From Synechococcus sp. LA31 (GTDB taxonomy: Bacteria > Cyanobacteriota > Cyanobacteriia > PCC-6307 > Cyanobiaceae): a stretch of DNA of 64,000 nucleotides. This document shows, one piece after another, positions 28,617-40,005 of this stretch. The stretch covers positions 1,798,001-1,862,000 of the forward strand of contig NZ_CP075523.1 in assembly GCF_018502385.1 (NCBI RefSeq), written 5' to 3'. Position numbers and translations under genes: made by a program. Every line of letters starts with the position of its first letter. Within the stretch, counting starts at the first letter, position 1. The notes under the pieces were generated by a model. The model was not told the origin of the DNA, searched no databases, and worked only from the letters and a program-made list of their open reading frames with translations.

Positions 28617-28985
28617 ATGCCCAAGGGCCAGAGCCTGCGCCTCTCAGCAGCAGCAGCAGCCGAGCTCGGCAGACAGGCCGCCGTGGCTGGTACGCCCGGG
28701 ATGATGCATCTGGATCTGGTGGATGGCAGCTGTGAACGCTGGGTGATCCGAATCAGGCCTGGTCATCTCTCGGGTGTGCCCGTGGCCCGTGCCGACGGCA
28801 TCACCCTGTTCGCCCCACGCGATCAGATCGAGCGCCTGGGAGCCCTAAAGCTCGATTACCAGGGCGATCTCAGCGGTGGCGGCTTTCTGGTGCGCGCCGG
28901 CCGCGAGCTGCGGATGTGCGCTTGTGGCGCCGCCTTCAGCCCCGCTGACGAGGCAGCCGGAGCTGGGGTGCAGGCGACAAAGTAA
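28617..28985 (+). CDS. HesB/IscA-like (A-type) iron-sulfur protein
   Basis: A 122-residue protein related to A-type Fe-S carriers. Of the three cluster cysteines, one is in VDGSCERWVI (C39) and two in MCACGAAFSP (C101, C103), the normal spacing for IscA. The region around the first cysteine differs from classical GCSG motifs, so it is a divergent paralogue rather than SufA/IscA itself. It lies just ahead of rpsL and is on the same strand; A-type proteins in this position are common in marine Synechococcus, from memory. Role: Fe-S cluster transfer or iron binding, inferred. Confidence 0.75.
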   Translation: MPKGQSLRLSAAAAAELGRQAAVAGTPGMMHLDLVDGSCERWVIRIRPGHLSGVPVARADGITLFAPRDQIERLGALKLDYQGDLSGGGFLVRAGRELRMCACGAAFSPADEAAGAGVQATK

Positions 28986-29039
28986 TGTGGCGGATTGTCG
29001 CAATGGTCGGGCTTCCGACCTCCCTGTAACCGGCCCTCG

Positions 29040-29414
29040 ATGCCCACGATTCAGCAGCTGATCCGCAGCGAGCGGCAGCGCCTTACCCGCAAGACCAAGT
29101 CGCCTGCCCTGCGCGCCTGCCCAGAGCGCCGTGGCGTGTGCACCCGCGTGTACACCTCCACCCCGAAGAAGCCGAATTCGGCTCTGCGGAAAGTTGCCCG
29201 TGTGCGTCTCACATCCGGCTTTGAGGTCACGGCCTACATCCCGGGCATAGGCCACAACCTCCAGGAGCACTCCGTGGTGATGATCCGCGGCGGTCGTGTG
29301 AAAGACCTGCCTGGTGTTCGTTATCACATCATTCGCGGAACTCTCGACACCGCCGGTGTGAAGGATCGCCGCCAGTCACGCTCCAAGTACGGCGCCAAGA
29401 CGCCCAAGGACTGA
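29040..29414 (+). CDS. rpsL: 30S ribosomal protein S12
   Basis: 124-residue S12 of the decoding centre, first gene of the str cluster. The ATG at 29040 gives [15 protein letters not shown], the normal start. The conserved [20 protein letters not shown] contains Lys43-equivalent, the usual streptomycin-resistance position, with the sensitive-type lysine; the second site is in [10 protein letters not shown]. Followed by rpsG after 47 bases. Confidence 0.98.
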   Translation: MPTIQQLIRSERQRLTRKTKSPALRACPERRGVCTRVYTSTPKKPNSALRKVARVRLTSGFEVTAYIPGIGHNLQEHSVVMIRGGRVKDLPGVRYHIIRGTLDTAGVKDRRQSRSKYGAKTPKD

Positions 29415-29461
29415 TCTCCTCTTCAGCTGTAGCCGTTTCCTGATTTCCTCCCTCCAGGTTT

Positions 29462-29932
29462 ATGTCCCGCCGCAACGCCGCCGAGAAGCGCCCAATCCTG
29501 CCGGATCCCCAGTTCAATAGCCGTTTGGCCACGATGATCGTGGCGCGGTTGATGAAGCATGGCAAGAAGTCAACCGCTCAGCGGATTCTTTCCGATGCCT
29601 TCAGCCTGATCGGCGAGCGCACCGGTTCTGACCCCCTGGAGGTCTTTGAAACCGCTGTAAAGAACGCCACCCCCCTAGTGGAAGTGCGTGCACGGCGTGT
29701 GGGCGGCGCCACCTACCAGGTGCCGATGGAAGTGCGCCAGGAACGTGGCACCGCCATGGCCCTGCGCTGGCTCGTGAACTTCTCACGCGCTCGCAATGGC
29801 CGCAGCATGGCCCAAAAGCTCGCTGGCGAGTTGATGGATGCCGCCAACGAAGCTGGCAGTGCTGTTCGCAAGCGCGAAGAAACCCACAAGATGGCCGAAG
29901 CCAACAAGGCCTTCGCCCACTACCGCTACTGA
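29462..29932 (+). CDS. rpsG: 30S ribosomal protein S7
   Basis: 156 residues; binds the 3' domain of 16S rRNA and nucleates assembly of the 30S head. The sequence [20 protein letters not shown], then [16 protein letters not shown], and [20 protein letters not shown] are diagnostic. Second gene in the str cluster, with 84 bases to fusA. The E. coli S7 autoregulatory leader is not obvious here. Confidence 0.98.
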   Translation: MSRRNAAEKRPILPDPQFNSRLATMIVARLMKHGKKSTAQRILSDAFSLIGERTGSDPLEVFETAVKNATPLVEVRARRVGGATYQVPMEVRQERGTAMALRWLVNFSRARNGRSMAQKLAGELMDAANEAGSAVRKREETHKMAEANKAFAHYRY

Positions 29933-30016
29933 GTGCCGGCTGTGCAGGTCGGCGGAGTCCGACTTGTAGAGTGACGCCCACTTTTTTGTCGATCCCCCCC
30001 TCCGGAGACCTGCCCC

Positions 30017-32092
<2,076 letters not shown>

Positions 32093-32131
32093 TCTTCCCC
32101 ATACCCATTCACCCCCCGATTCTTTACCACC

Positions 32132-33331
<1,200 letters not shown>

Positions 33332-33365
33332 TCCTGATCTGGCTCCGGCCATGATCTAGGTTTCG

Positions 33366-33401
33366 GGAAGGAGAGCTACCTTCGGGATCTTCTCTCCTTC
33401 C
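33366..33401 (+). other. Intercistronic hairpin with UUCG tetraloop between tuf and rpsJ
   Basis: GGAAGGAGAG at 33366-33375 pairs perfectly with CTCTCCTTCC at 33392-33401; inside, CC-TTCG-GG forms a cUUCGg tetraloop. No T-run follows, so it is not a simple terminator. It may mark RNA processing, stability, or regulation of rpsJ. Confidence 0.6.
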
Positions 33402-33489
33402 TTTCCGCACCTCGACAATCGAGCTCTAATTCCCTGGCAGTCTCGAGCCCATCGAGTGCTTTGCCTCGCTGACCTCTCCCGTCTCATCC

Positions 33490-33810
33490 ATGTCCACCGC
33501 TATCGCACAGCAGAAGATCCGCATCCGCCTGAAGGCGTTTGATCGCCGCATGCTGGATCTGTCCTGCGAAAAAATCATCGAAACGGCCGATCACACCGCT
33601 GCAACCGCGATCGGTCCGATTCCCCTGCCCACCAAGCGCAAGATCTATTGCGTACTGCGCTCGCCCCACGTGGACAAGGACTCCCGTGAACACTTCGAGA
33701 CCCGCACCCACCGCCGCATCATTGATATCTACAGCCCTTCGGCTAAAACCATCGATGCGCTGATGAAGCTGGATCTCCCCAGCGGCGTCGACATCGAGGT
33801 GAAGCTCTGA
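33490..33810 (+). CDS. rpsJ: 30S ribosomal protein S10
   Basis: 106 residues; head protein of the 30S subunit and NusE factor in antitermination. Sequence [20 protein letters not shown], then [20 protein letters not shown], and [15 protein letters not shown] are diagnostic. In cyanobacteria rpsJ ends the str cluster instead of leading the S10 operon; a terminator follows at once. Confidence 0.98.
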   Translation: MSTAIAQQKIRIRLKAFDRRMLDLSCEKIIETADHTAATAIGPIPLPTKRKIYCVLRSPHVDKDSREHFETRTHRRIIDIYSPSAKTIDALMKLDLPSGVDIEVKL

Positions 33811-33840
33811 TCCGCTGACTCACCGAGAGATCAGCACCTG

Positions 33841-33863
33841 GCCCGCCCGTTGGCGGGCTTTTT
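33841..33863 (+). terminator. Rho-independent terminator of the str cluster
   Basis: GCCCGCC-CGTT-GGCGGGC followed by TTTTT, 31 bases after the rpsJ stop. It should end the rpsL-rpsJ transcript. Confidence 0.9.
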
Positions 33864-33935
33864 CATGGCCGGCTCACCCAGCCCCGCCGTCCGGCACCTC
33901 TGCCTAGGATTCACTCCACCACGACGTTCTGCCAC

Positions 33936-34610
33936 GTGACGCAACTGGCTGTGCGCGAGCTGCCACTGTTCCCGTTGCCGGATGTGGTGCTGTTTCCGCA
34001 GGAAGTGCTGCCTCTGCACATCTTCGAGCCGCGCTATCGGATGATGCTGCGCACCGTGCTCGACACCGATCGGCGATTTGGGGTGGTGCGCTGGGACCCT
34101 CAGGAAGGCCGGATGGCCGATGTGGGTTGCTGCGCGGAGATCCTCCAGTGCCAGACCCAGTCGGACGACCGCAGCAACATCGTGACCCTGGGCCAGCAAC
34201 GCTTTCGCGTGCTCGAGGTGGTGCGGGAGGCACCATTCAAGGTGGGCCTCGTGAGCTGGATTGAAGACGACGACCCCCAGAGCCAGGATGAGCTCAGCAC
34301 CCTCTCCACAGAGGTGGAAAAGGCCCTGCGTGATGTGGTGGAACTCACCGGCAAACTGATGGGTAAGCCCACCAGCCTCCCTACCGACCTGCCCGATCTG
34401 CCGCGAGAGCTGTCCTTTTGGATCGGATCCCACCTGGGCGGTCCGGTGGCCGATCAACAACAAACTTTGCTGGAAATCACCGACACCCACGAGCGTCTGC
34501 GCCAGGAATTCGACCTACTCGATGAAACCCGGCGTCAGCTTGCGGCGCGCACCGTGCTGCAAGACACCTTTCGCGATCTGAACGATTCCAGCGCCGGCGA
34601 GGAGCGCTGA
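33936..34610 (+). CDS. Lon-N (LON substrate-binding) domain protein
   Basis: 224 residues starting at a GTG (33936). The region VRELPLFPLPDVVLFPQEVL followed by HIFEPRYRMMLRTVLD is the Lon protease N-terminal domain, but there is no ATPase or protease domain, so this is a stand-alone LonN protein common in cyanobacteria. A zinc-free form: the C-terminal half is helical (TLSTEVEKALRDVVELTGKL). Function is unknown; it may be an adaptor that binds unfolded proteins. Seven bases separate it from the methyltransferase gene. Confidence 0.88.
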   Translation: MTQLAVRELPLFPLPDVVLFPQEVLPLHIFEPRYRMMLRTVLDTDRRFGVVRWDPQEGRMADVGCCAEILQCQTQSDDRSNIVTLGQQRFRVLEVVREAPFKVGLVSWIEDDDPQSQDELSTLSTEVEKALRDVVELTGKLMGKPTSLPTDLPDLPRELSFWIGSHLGGPVADQQQTLLEITDTHERLRQEFDLLDETRRQLAARTVLQDTFRDLNDSSAGEER

Positions 34611-34617
34611 TTCCTCC

Positions 34618-35604
34618 ATGCACTTCATTGCTGTGCTCTCGCCGCTGGCGGGAGGTTTGATGCTCGCTGCTGCCGTGCTGGCGGGAGCTCTGTTGGTCGG
34701 ATTACTGGTGTGGTCGTGGCGTGATCGCGCCTTTGAGAGCACGGCCAGCGTGGCTGATGCCTACGACCGCTGGACCGACGACCGGTTGTTGGAGCGCCTC
34801 TGGGGCGAGCACGTGCACCTGGGCCACTACGGCACCCCGCCGCGGCGCCGGGATTTCCGCCGCGCCAAGGAAGATTTCGTGCACGAACTGGTGCGCTGGA
34901 GTGGGCTCGATCAATTACCCCCTGGCAGCCGCGTGCTCGATGTGGGCTGCGGCATCGGCGGCAGCGCACGCATCCTCGCCCGTGACTACGGCCTCGATGT
35001 GCTCGGCATCAGCATCAGCCCAGGCCAGATCCGCCGTGCCCAAGAGCTCACGCCCGCAGGCTTGAGCTGCCGCTTCGCCGTGATGGATGCTCTCGATCTT
35101 GATCTGCCGGACGCCGGCTTCGATGCCGTGTGGAGTGTGGAAGCCGGTCCCCACATGCCGGATAAACAGCGCTACGCGGATGAATTACTGCGGGTGCTCA
35201 AGCCAGGCGGCCGATTAGCCGTAGCCGACTGGAATCGCCGTGATCCGGGTGTTCGCCCACTCAATGGCCTGGAGCGCTGGGTGATGCACCAATTACTGGT
35301 GCAGTGGGCACACCCGGAATTCGCCAGCATTCCCGGTTTTCAACGCAACCTCGAACAAAGCCGCTGGGGTGCTCAGGGCCCATCTCCCCTGCGCGTGGAG
35401 GTCGACGACTGGAGCCGCGAAACGCTGCCCTCATGGATCGATTCAGTTCTGGAGGGGATCCGACGCCCCGCAACTGTGTTGGGCCTGGGCCCCAAGGCGG
35501 TACTGATGGGCTTACGCGAAACTCCCACCCTGCTGCTGATGCACTGGGGTTTCGCCACCGGAATGATGCAGTTCGGTGTGTTCAGAGCCAAGAAGCCTGC
35601 CTAA
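34618..35604 (+). CDS. MPBQ/MSBQ methyltransferase (plastoquinone/tocopherol pathway)
   Basis: 328-residue SAM methyltransferase with one N-terminal membrane span (residues 6-34), then the class I fold: SRVLDVGCGIGGSARILARD (SAM motif I) and the WSVEAGPHMPDKQRYADELL segment. This architecture and many exact motifs match Synechocystis Sll0418, the 2-methyl-6-phytyl-benzoquinone methyltransferase, which also methylates the solanesyl precursor of plastoquinone. The identification is by recalled sequence similarity and is strong; substrate breadth is not proven. The stop codon overlaps the convergent pheA stop. Confidence 0.88.
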   Translation: MHFIAVLSPLAGGLMLAAAVLAGALLVGLLVWSWRDRAFESTASVADAYDRWTDDRLLERLWGEHVHLGHYGTPPRRRDFRRAKEDFVHELVRWSGLDQLPPGSRVLDVGCGIGGSARILARDYGLDVLGISISPGQIRRAQELTPAGLSCRFAVMDALDLDLPDAGFDAVWSVEAGPHMPDKQRYADELLRVLKPGGRLAVADWNRRDPGVRPLNGLERWVMHQLLVQWAHPEFASIPGFQRNLEQSRWGAQGPSPLRVEVDDWSRETLPSWIDSVLEGIRRPATVLGLGPKAVLMGLRETPTLLLMHWGFATGMMQFGVFRAKKPA

Positions 35605-36434
35605 GCCTGATCGAGTTGGGTGATCGGGTATGCCCCAAACACCGCCAGGTGCTCGCATAGCGGCCTGAGCTGATCGAGAGCCTGGAGCAACGGCTCTTGC
35701 CCACTGGGCAGCTCCAGGTCCACAAAGAAAATGTATTCGCCCATCTCCCGCTTGGAGGGCCGCGATTCGATGCGCGTCATGTTGAGCTGGCGGTGGGCAA
35801 AGCAGGTGAGGGCCTCCAAAAGGGCACCGGGCTGGTTCGCATGCAGCGAAAAGGCCAAGCTGGCCATGGGCCCATTGAGGCTGCGCTCCCCCTGGCGCAG
35901 CAGCAGAAAGCGGGTGCTGTTACCCACCACATCGTTGATCGGGTAGGCCAGCACCTCAAGGCCGTGCTCCTCGGCAGCCTGCAACGACGCCACGGCGGCA
36001 CGGAAGCGGCTACCCGCCACCATCCGCGCCGCATCCGCGGTGGAACTCGTGGGAAGTTGCAGCGCGCTGGGCAAGTTGTCGCCCAGCCATTGGCTGCACT
36101 GGGCCAGCGCCTGGGGATGGGAGAGAACCTCGCTCACCCCTTCCAGCGGGCCACTACCCAGCAGGGCATGGCGGATCGGCAAAACCAAAGCCCGTCCCAC
36201 CCGCAGCTCAGGGTGCGCCCAAAGGGCATCCATACACGCGGTCACCCCGCCTTCCACAGAGTTCTCCACCGGAACCACCGCGGCGTCGCAGCGTCCTTCC
36301 GCCAGGGCCTTCACCACAGCGCGGATGCCCACCTGAGGCAGCAATTGTGGTGCTGCGATGGCCTCGAGCTCACACAGCCGCAGCGCCGCTTGCTCGCCAT
36401 AGGTACCGACTGGACCAAGAAATGCGATGCGCAT
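35601..36434 (-). CDS. pheA: Prephenate dehydratase
   Basis: 277-residue monofunctional enzyme turning prephenate into phenylpyruvate on the phenylalanine pathway. The start is set at the ATG at 36434 (MRIAFLGPVGTYGEQAALRL); the frame extends further but not with family similarity. The catalytic domain has VVPVENSVEGGVTACMDAL and NSTRFLLLRQG (TRF motif). A C-terminal ACT domain (SLAFSLHANQPGALLEALTC and MTRIESRPSKREMGEY with the ESRP motif) suggests feedback control by phenylalanine. It converges on the methyltransferase gene with overlapping stop codons, and diverges from the DUF1997 gene. Confidence 0.95.
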   Translation of the reverse strand: MRIAFLGPVGTYGEQAALRLCELEAIAAPQLLPQVGIRAVVKALAEGRCDAAVVPVENSVEGGVTACMDALWAHPELRVGRALVLPIRHALLGSGPLEGVSEVLSHPQALAQCSQWLGDNLPSALQLPTSSTADAARMVAGSRFRAAVASLQAAEEHGLEVLAYPINDVVGNSTRFLLLRQGERSLNGPMASLAFSLHANQPGALLEALTCFAHRQLNMTRIESRPSKREMGEYIFFVDLELPSGQEPLLQALDQLRPLCEHLAVFGAYPITQLDQA

Positions 36435-36487
36435 ACAGGCGGAGCAGGCTGTGCTGGATAGGATCATGGCGCCCCGGCCGTTGAGCA

Positions 36488-37009
36488 ATGCCCCTGGCCT
36501 TCAGCGCCAGCCAAGCCTTGCAGCTGTCGGTGAAGCAGCATGCGGATCAACTGCCGGCCTACCTCGACGACGAGGAGCGATTGATCGGAGCCCTGCTTGA
36601 TCCCAGCCAGCTCGAGAAGCTGGGAGAAGGTCGCTATCGCTATACCGTGACCCGGCTGCAGGTGTTTCAGCTCCAGATCCAACCGGTGGTGGAACTGGTG
36701 GCACGCCGCCATGCCAACCGCATCGAGCTTGAAGCGGTGGATTGTGAGCTCGAAGGGCTCGGCATCGTGGATGATTTCCAGCTCAGCCTTGAATCCTGGC
36801 TGGAAGCCAGCGACCAGGGGGTCCATGGCGAGGCTGCCCTGGCGGTGAGCGTGAGCCAGCCAAGCCTGCTGAAGCTGATCCCGGTCAAGATGCTCGAGGC
36901 CACCGGCCGCTCACTGCTCGCGGGCATCCTGCTGGGCATCAAAACCAGGGTGCAGCAGCAGCTACTCGACGATTTCGAGGCCTGGTGCCTGGCGCCAGTC
37001 GGCCGCTAA
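36488..37009 (+). CDS. DUF1997 family protein
   Basis: 173-residue protein conserved in cyanobacteria and plastid-bearing organisms, function unknown. It has a mixed alpha/beta body ([40 protein letters not shown]) and an amphipathic C-terminal helix ([20 protein letters not shown]), resembling START/SRPBCC-like lipid-binding folds, though that fold is my inference. The stop overlaps the rnhB stop by 4 bases on the opposite strand. Confidence 0.8.
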   Translation: MPLAFSASQALQLSVKQHADQLPAYLDDEERLIGALLDPSQLEKLGEGRYRYTVTRLQVFQLQIQPVVELVARRHANRIELEAVDCELEGLGIVDDFQLSLESWLEASDQGVHGEAALAVSVSQPSLLKLIPVKMLEATGRSLLAGILLGIKTRVQQQLLDDFEAWCLAPVGR

Positions 37010-37599
37010 GCGGGCAACACCTTCCGTAGAAACGAGCGCCTGTGCAGAGGTGTTGGGCCGTGGTCCAGCAGCGCCTGGCGGTGCACGGCTGTGCCATAGC
37101 CAGCGTGACGCTCGAGGCCATAGGCGGGGTAGCTCACCGCCAGGCGGGTGATCAGGGCATCACGAGCTTGTTTGGCGAGCACGCTGGCCGCAGCAATCTC
37201 TAGGTGTTCACAATCGCCGCGCACCACGGTCTGTTGCGGGCCGCTCCAAAGGCGCAGCGCTAACACCCCGTCTACCAGCACCAGCTCAGGCAGCGGAGCT
37301 GCCAACTTCTGCAACGCCCGCAGCATGGCCCGTTCGGTGGCTGCGCGGATGCCGAAGCGATCGATCTCACGCGCTGAGGCCTGGCCCAATGCCCAGGCGC
37401 GGGCCTGCTGCTGGATCAGGGGCACCAACTGGGCTCGGCGGCGGGCCGTGAGCTTCTTGCTGTCGGTAAGACCAGCTGCAGCAAGGCTGGGGTGGGCGTC
37501 AGGTGGAAGGATCACTGCACCGGCAAACACCGGTCCAAACCAGCAGCCACGGCCCACTTCATCCACACCGGCGATGCAGCGCCGGCCCTGATCGCTCAC
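37006..37599 (-). CDS. rnhB: Ribonuclease HII
   Basis: 197 residues; nicks RNA in RNA-DNA hybrids, including single misincorporated ribonucleotides. The catalytic DEVGRG motif is in [20 protein letters not shown]; the other acidic residues are in LVDGVLAL and [12 protein letters not shown]. The GRGCWFGPV variation of the usual GRGPLAGPV is common in cyanobacteria. It overlaps the upstream rne stop region by 4 bases (ATGA), so rne-rnhB is one operon, a conserved cyanobacterial order. Confidence 0.95.
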   Translation of the reverse strand: MSDQGRRCIAGVDEVGRGCWFGPVFAGAVILPPDAHPSLAAAGLTDSKKLTARRRAQLVPLIQQQARAWALGQASAREIDRFGIRAATERAMLRALQKLAAPLPELVLVDGVLALRLWSGPQQTVVRGDCEHLEIAAASVLAKQARDALITRLAVSYPAYGLERHAGYGTAVHRQALLDHGPTPLHRRSFLRKVLPA

Positions 37600-39626
37600 T
37601 CGGTCGCTGAGGAGCGGCGGCGGCGGCGGCGGGGCTCGCCGGTGTCGTCTTCGGCGGCTTCGGCGTTAGCCGCAGGCTCCTCAACGGCAGGCATTACAGC
37701 CACAGCGGCAGCGCCCACAGCGGGAGCATCGTTACGCCGGCGGCTGCGCACACGGCGGCCATTGGAGGCTTCAGCGGCAGGTTCTGCAGAGGCAACACCG
37801 AGCTCTAGGCCGCTATCGGGCAGCACCGGCACAGTGGGGAAGGTTTCCACCGGCAGCGGCGTGATCTCCACCGTGACCGGCAGGGTCGCCGTGTCCCGTT
37901 CAGCCGAAGCACCGTGGCCATTTGCAGGAGCTGGGCTGGAGGCACCATTGGCGCCGCGTCCCCTGCGCCGGCGGCGAGGGCCGGAGGCTGCCAGCTGCTG
38001 ACGGGCCTCCTCCAGCACCGCTTCAGCGTCTTCCCCAGGACGAACCACGCGCACCACCAGATTGTCGGCCGCCGGCACAGGATCCAACAGCAACGTGGGA
38101 TTCAGGCCAAGCCAGCCGTAGACCAATTCCTGCTCGGCATCCATCGGCACAGCCACAAGCTGCGGCTCTGGGCGGCGTGAGCTGGGTTCTGCCGGCGTGG
38201 TGGCCGCCTCATGGGATAGGCCAGCGGTAGTGGTGTCATCGAGGCTGATCAACTCTGGAGCGTCAGCCGCGCCGCGCGCACCGCGGCCACCACGGCGGCG
38301 GCGACCACCACTGGATTCAGCCGCTGCAGGGCTCAGCACCTCAGCGCGAGCCGAAGCAGCCGAGCGCACCAGGCCAGGAGCTGCTGCCAGGGGCTGCAGG
38401 CTGTCCTTGCCAGGCAGCACAGCCACGTGGCCAAGCCCACCGCAGCTGGGACAAGCCCGTCCAAACAGTTCGTAGATGTTCTGGCCTTGGCGCTTACGGG
38501 TGAGCTCCACCAGACCCAATTCGCTGATCTGGGCGATCTGGGGGCGTGCGGAATCCGGGCGAATCGCTGCGGTGAAGTGCTCCAGCAGTTGCAGTTGATC
38601 GCGACGCGACTCCATATCAATGAAGTCGATGATCACCACGCCGCCGATGTTGCGCAGCTTCAGCTGACGGGCAATTTCAGTGGCGGCCTCATAGTTGGTC
38701 CACAGCACGGTTTCCCGTGCGTTAGCGGAGCGGGTGAAGGAACCCGAGTTCACGTCGATCACCGTGAGCGCCTCAGTGGGCTCGATGATCACGTAGCCGC
38801 CGGAGGGCAGATCCACGCGCGGCTTGAGGGCGTCGTGGATCGCGGCATTCACCTTGAAGGCTTCCAGGATCTCCGTGGAATCCAGGTGCTGCTCCACCAC
38901 CACCTGGCTTTGATCAGCCCCAAGGAAGGCATTGACCCTGCCAACACCATCAGGGCTGTCGAGCACGATGCGTGCCACATCCAAGGTGGAGTGGTCGCGC
39001 AGGATGCGATGAATAAAGTCTTCATCGCGATTGAGCAGAACCGGCGGCGTGGCGGTTTCCGCTGCGGTCTGAATCGCTTCCCACTGGCGCAGCAGCGCTT
39101 CGAGGTCGTCGATGAGCAAGTCTTCGCTGACCCCTTCCGCTTCGGTGCGAATCAACAGCCCCGCACCAGGGGGCTTGATCAGCACACCGAGGGCACGCAG
39201 ACGATTCCGTTCGCTTTCGGCATTGATCCGGCGGGAGATATTCACCCCCTGCCCGTGGGGCTGCAGGATCAGAAAACGCCCGGGCAGGGCGAGATTGCCA
39301 GTAAGGCGCGGTCCCTTGGTGCCGGTGGGCTCCTTCATCACCTGCACCAGCACCTTCTGGCGGGGCTCGAGCAGCTCAGTGATGCCGAGGGTGCCTTTCT
39401 TGAGGCGCAGCGGGCCGAGATCGGTGACGTGAATGAAGCCGTTTTTCTCGCCTTCGCCGATATTCACGAAAGCGGCATCGATGCCCGGCAACACGTTTTC
39501 AACGGTACCGAGATACACATCGCCGATCTGATAGCGGCCCTGGGCCACCACCAGTTCATCAACACGATCATCGGTGAGCACCGCGGCGATGCGCAGCTGC
39601 TCGGCGATGACGATCTGCTGAGGCAT
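37596..39626 (-). CDS. rne: Ribonuclease E/G
   Basis: 676-residue cyanobacterial RNase E. It has an S1 domain near the N terminus ([20 protein letters not shown]), the 5' sensor and DNase I-like core with catalytic aspartates in [16 protein letters not shown] and [10 protein letters not shown], and the zinc-link [10 protein letters not shown] that joins the tetramer. The C-terminal third is disordered and has several arginine clusters (RRRRRG, RRRRRRS at the end), including the basic patch used to bind PNPase in other cyanobacteria. It heads an operon with rnhB. About 380 gene-free bases precede it, probably a regulatory leader. Confidence 0.96.
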   Translation of the reverse strand: MPQQIVIAEQLRIAAVLTDDRVDELVVAQGRYQIGDVYLGTVENVLPGIDAAFVNIGEGEKNGFIHVTDLGPLRLKKGTLGITELLEPRQKVLVQVMKEPTGTKGPRLTGNLALPGRFLILQPHGQGVNISRRINAESERNRLRALGVLIKPPGAGLLIRTEAEGVSEDLLIDDLEALLRQWEAIQTAAETATPPVLLNRDEDFIHRILRDHSTLDVARIVLDSPDGVGRVNAFLGADQSQVVVEQHLDSTEILEAFKVNAAIHDALKPRVDLPSGGYVIIEPTEALTVIDVNSGSFTRSANARETVLWTNYEAATEIARQLKLRNIGGVVIIDFIDMESRRDQLQLLEHFTAAIRPDSARPQIAQISELGLVELTRKRQGQNIYELFGRACPSCGGLGHVAVLPGKDSLQPLAAAPGLVRSAASARAEVLSPAAAESSGGRRRRGGRGARGAADAPELISLDDTTTAGLSHEAATTPAEPSSRRPEPQLVAVPMDAEQELVYGWLGLNPTLLLDPVPAADNLVVRVVRPGEDAEAVLEEARQQLAASGPRRRRRGRGANGASSPAPANGHGASAERDTATLPVTVEITPLPVETFPTVPVLPDSGLELGVASAEPAAEASNGRRVRSRRRNDAPAVGAAAVAVMPAVEEPAANAEAAEDDTGEPRRRRRRSSATE

Positions 39627-40005
39627 GGAAGGTCAGGAGAGGGCCAGCGGGAAGCAGGCCAGGAACAGAGACATGAAGAGGCGCTCAGCGCCGCACGCCT
39701 GATCCAGTCGGGCTAACCCACATCGCCGATGCGGGAACCGGAAGGGAGCAGCAGTGCTGGAAAAACTCAGTTGAAACGCCGGGTATGACAACGGCGGCAG
39801 GCCAATGGCCTCGATCGTGATTGGGCCTAGGGCCCGGTGCTTGCGGAGTCCTGATCTGATCGGAACCCGTCTGAACGGTGCCGCTAGGGCAGGTTTCAGG
39901 AAGAGAGGTTCGAGAAAACTGCTGCGGGACCAAGCGATGATGCCGGGCTAGTTAGCCGAGCTTGCGCCTGGTTCTACCGATGAACTGAAGTTAGCACGGG
40001 CGTTT
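39627..40005 (-). other. Long gene-free leader of rne
   Basis: 379 bases between the rne start and the stop of the upstream radical SAM gene hold no supported gene on either strand. On the minus strand it includes GGTCCCGCAGCAG, several GC-rich dyads (for example GGGCCCTAGGCCC) and a pyrimidine-rich run before the start. Long rne 5' leaders with autoregulation are known in bacteria, so this is a likely regulatory UTR. Confidence 0.45.

Noticed and set aside
38427-39716. Antisense open frame across rne
   Set aside because: Shadow of rne in high-GC DNA; no domain.
39627-40005. rnpB, ffs or 6S RNA in the rne leader
   Set aside because: None of the conserved helices or loops that I know for these RNAs could be found.
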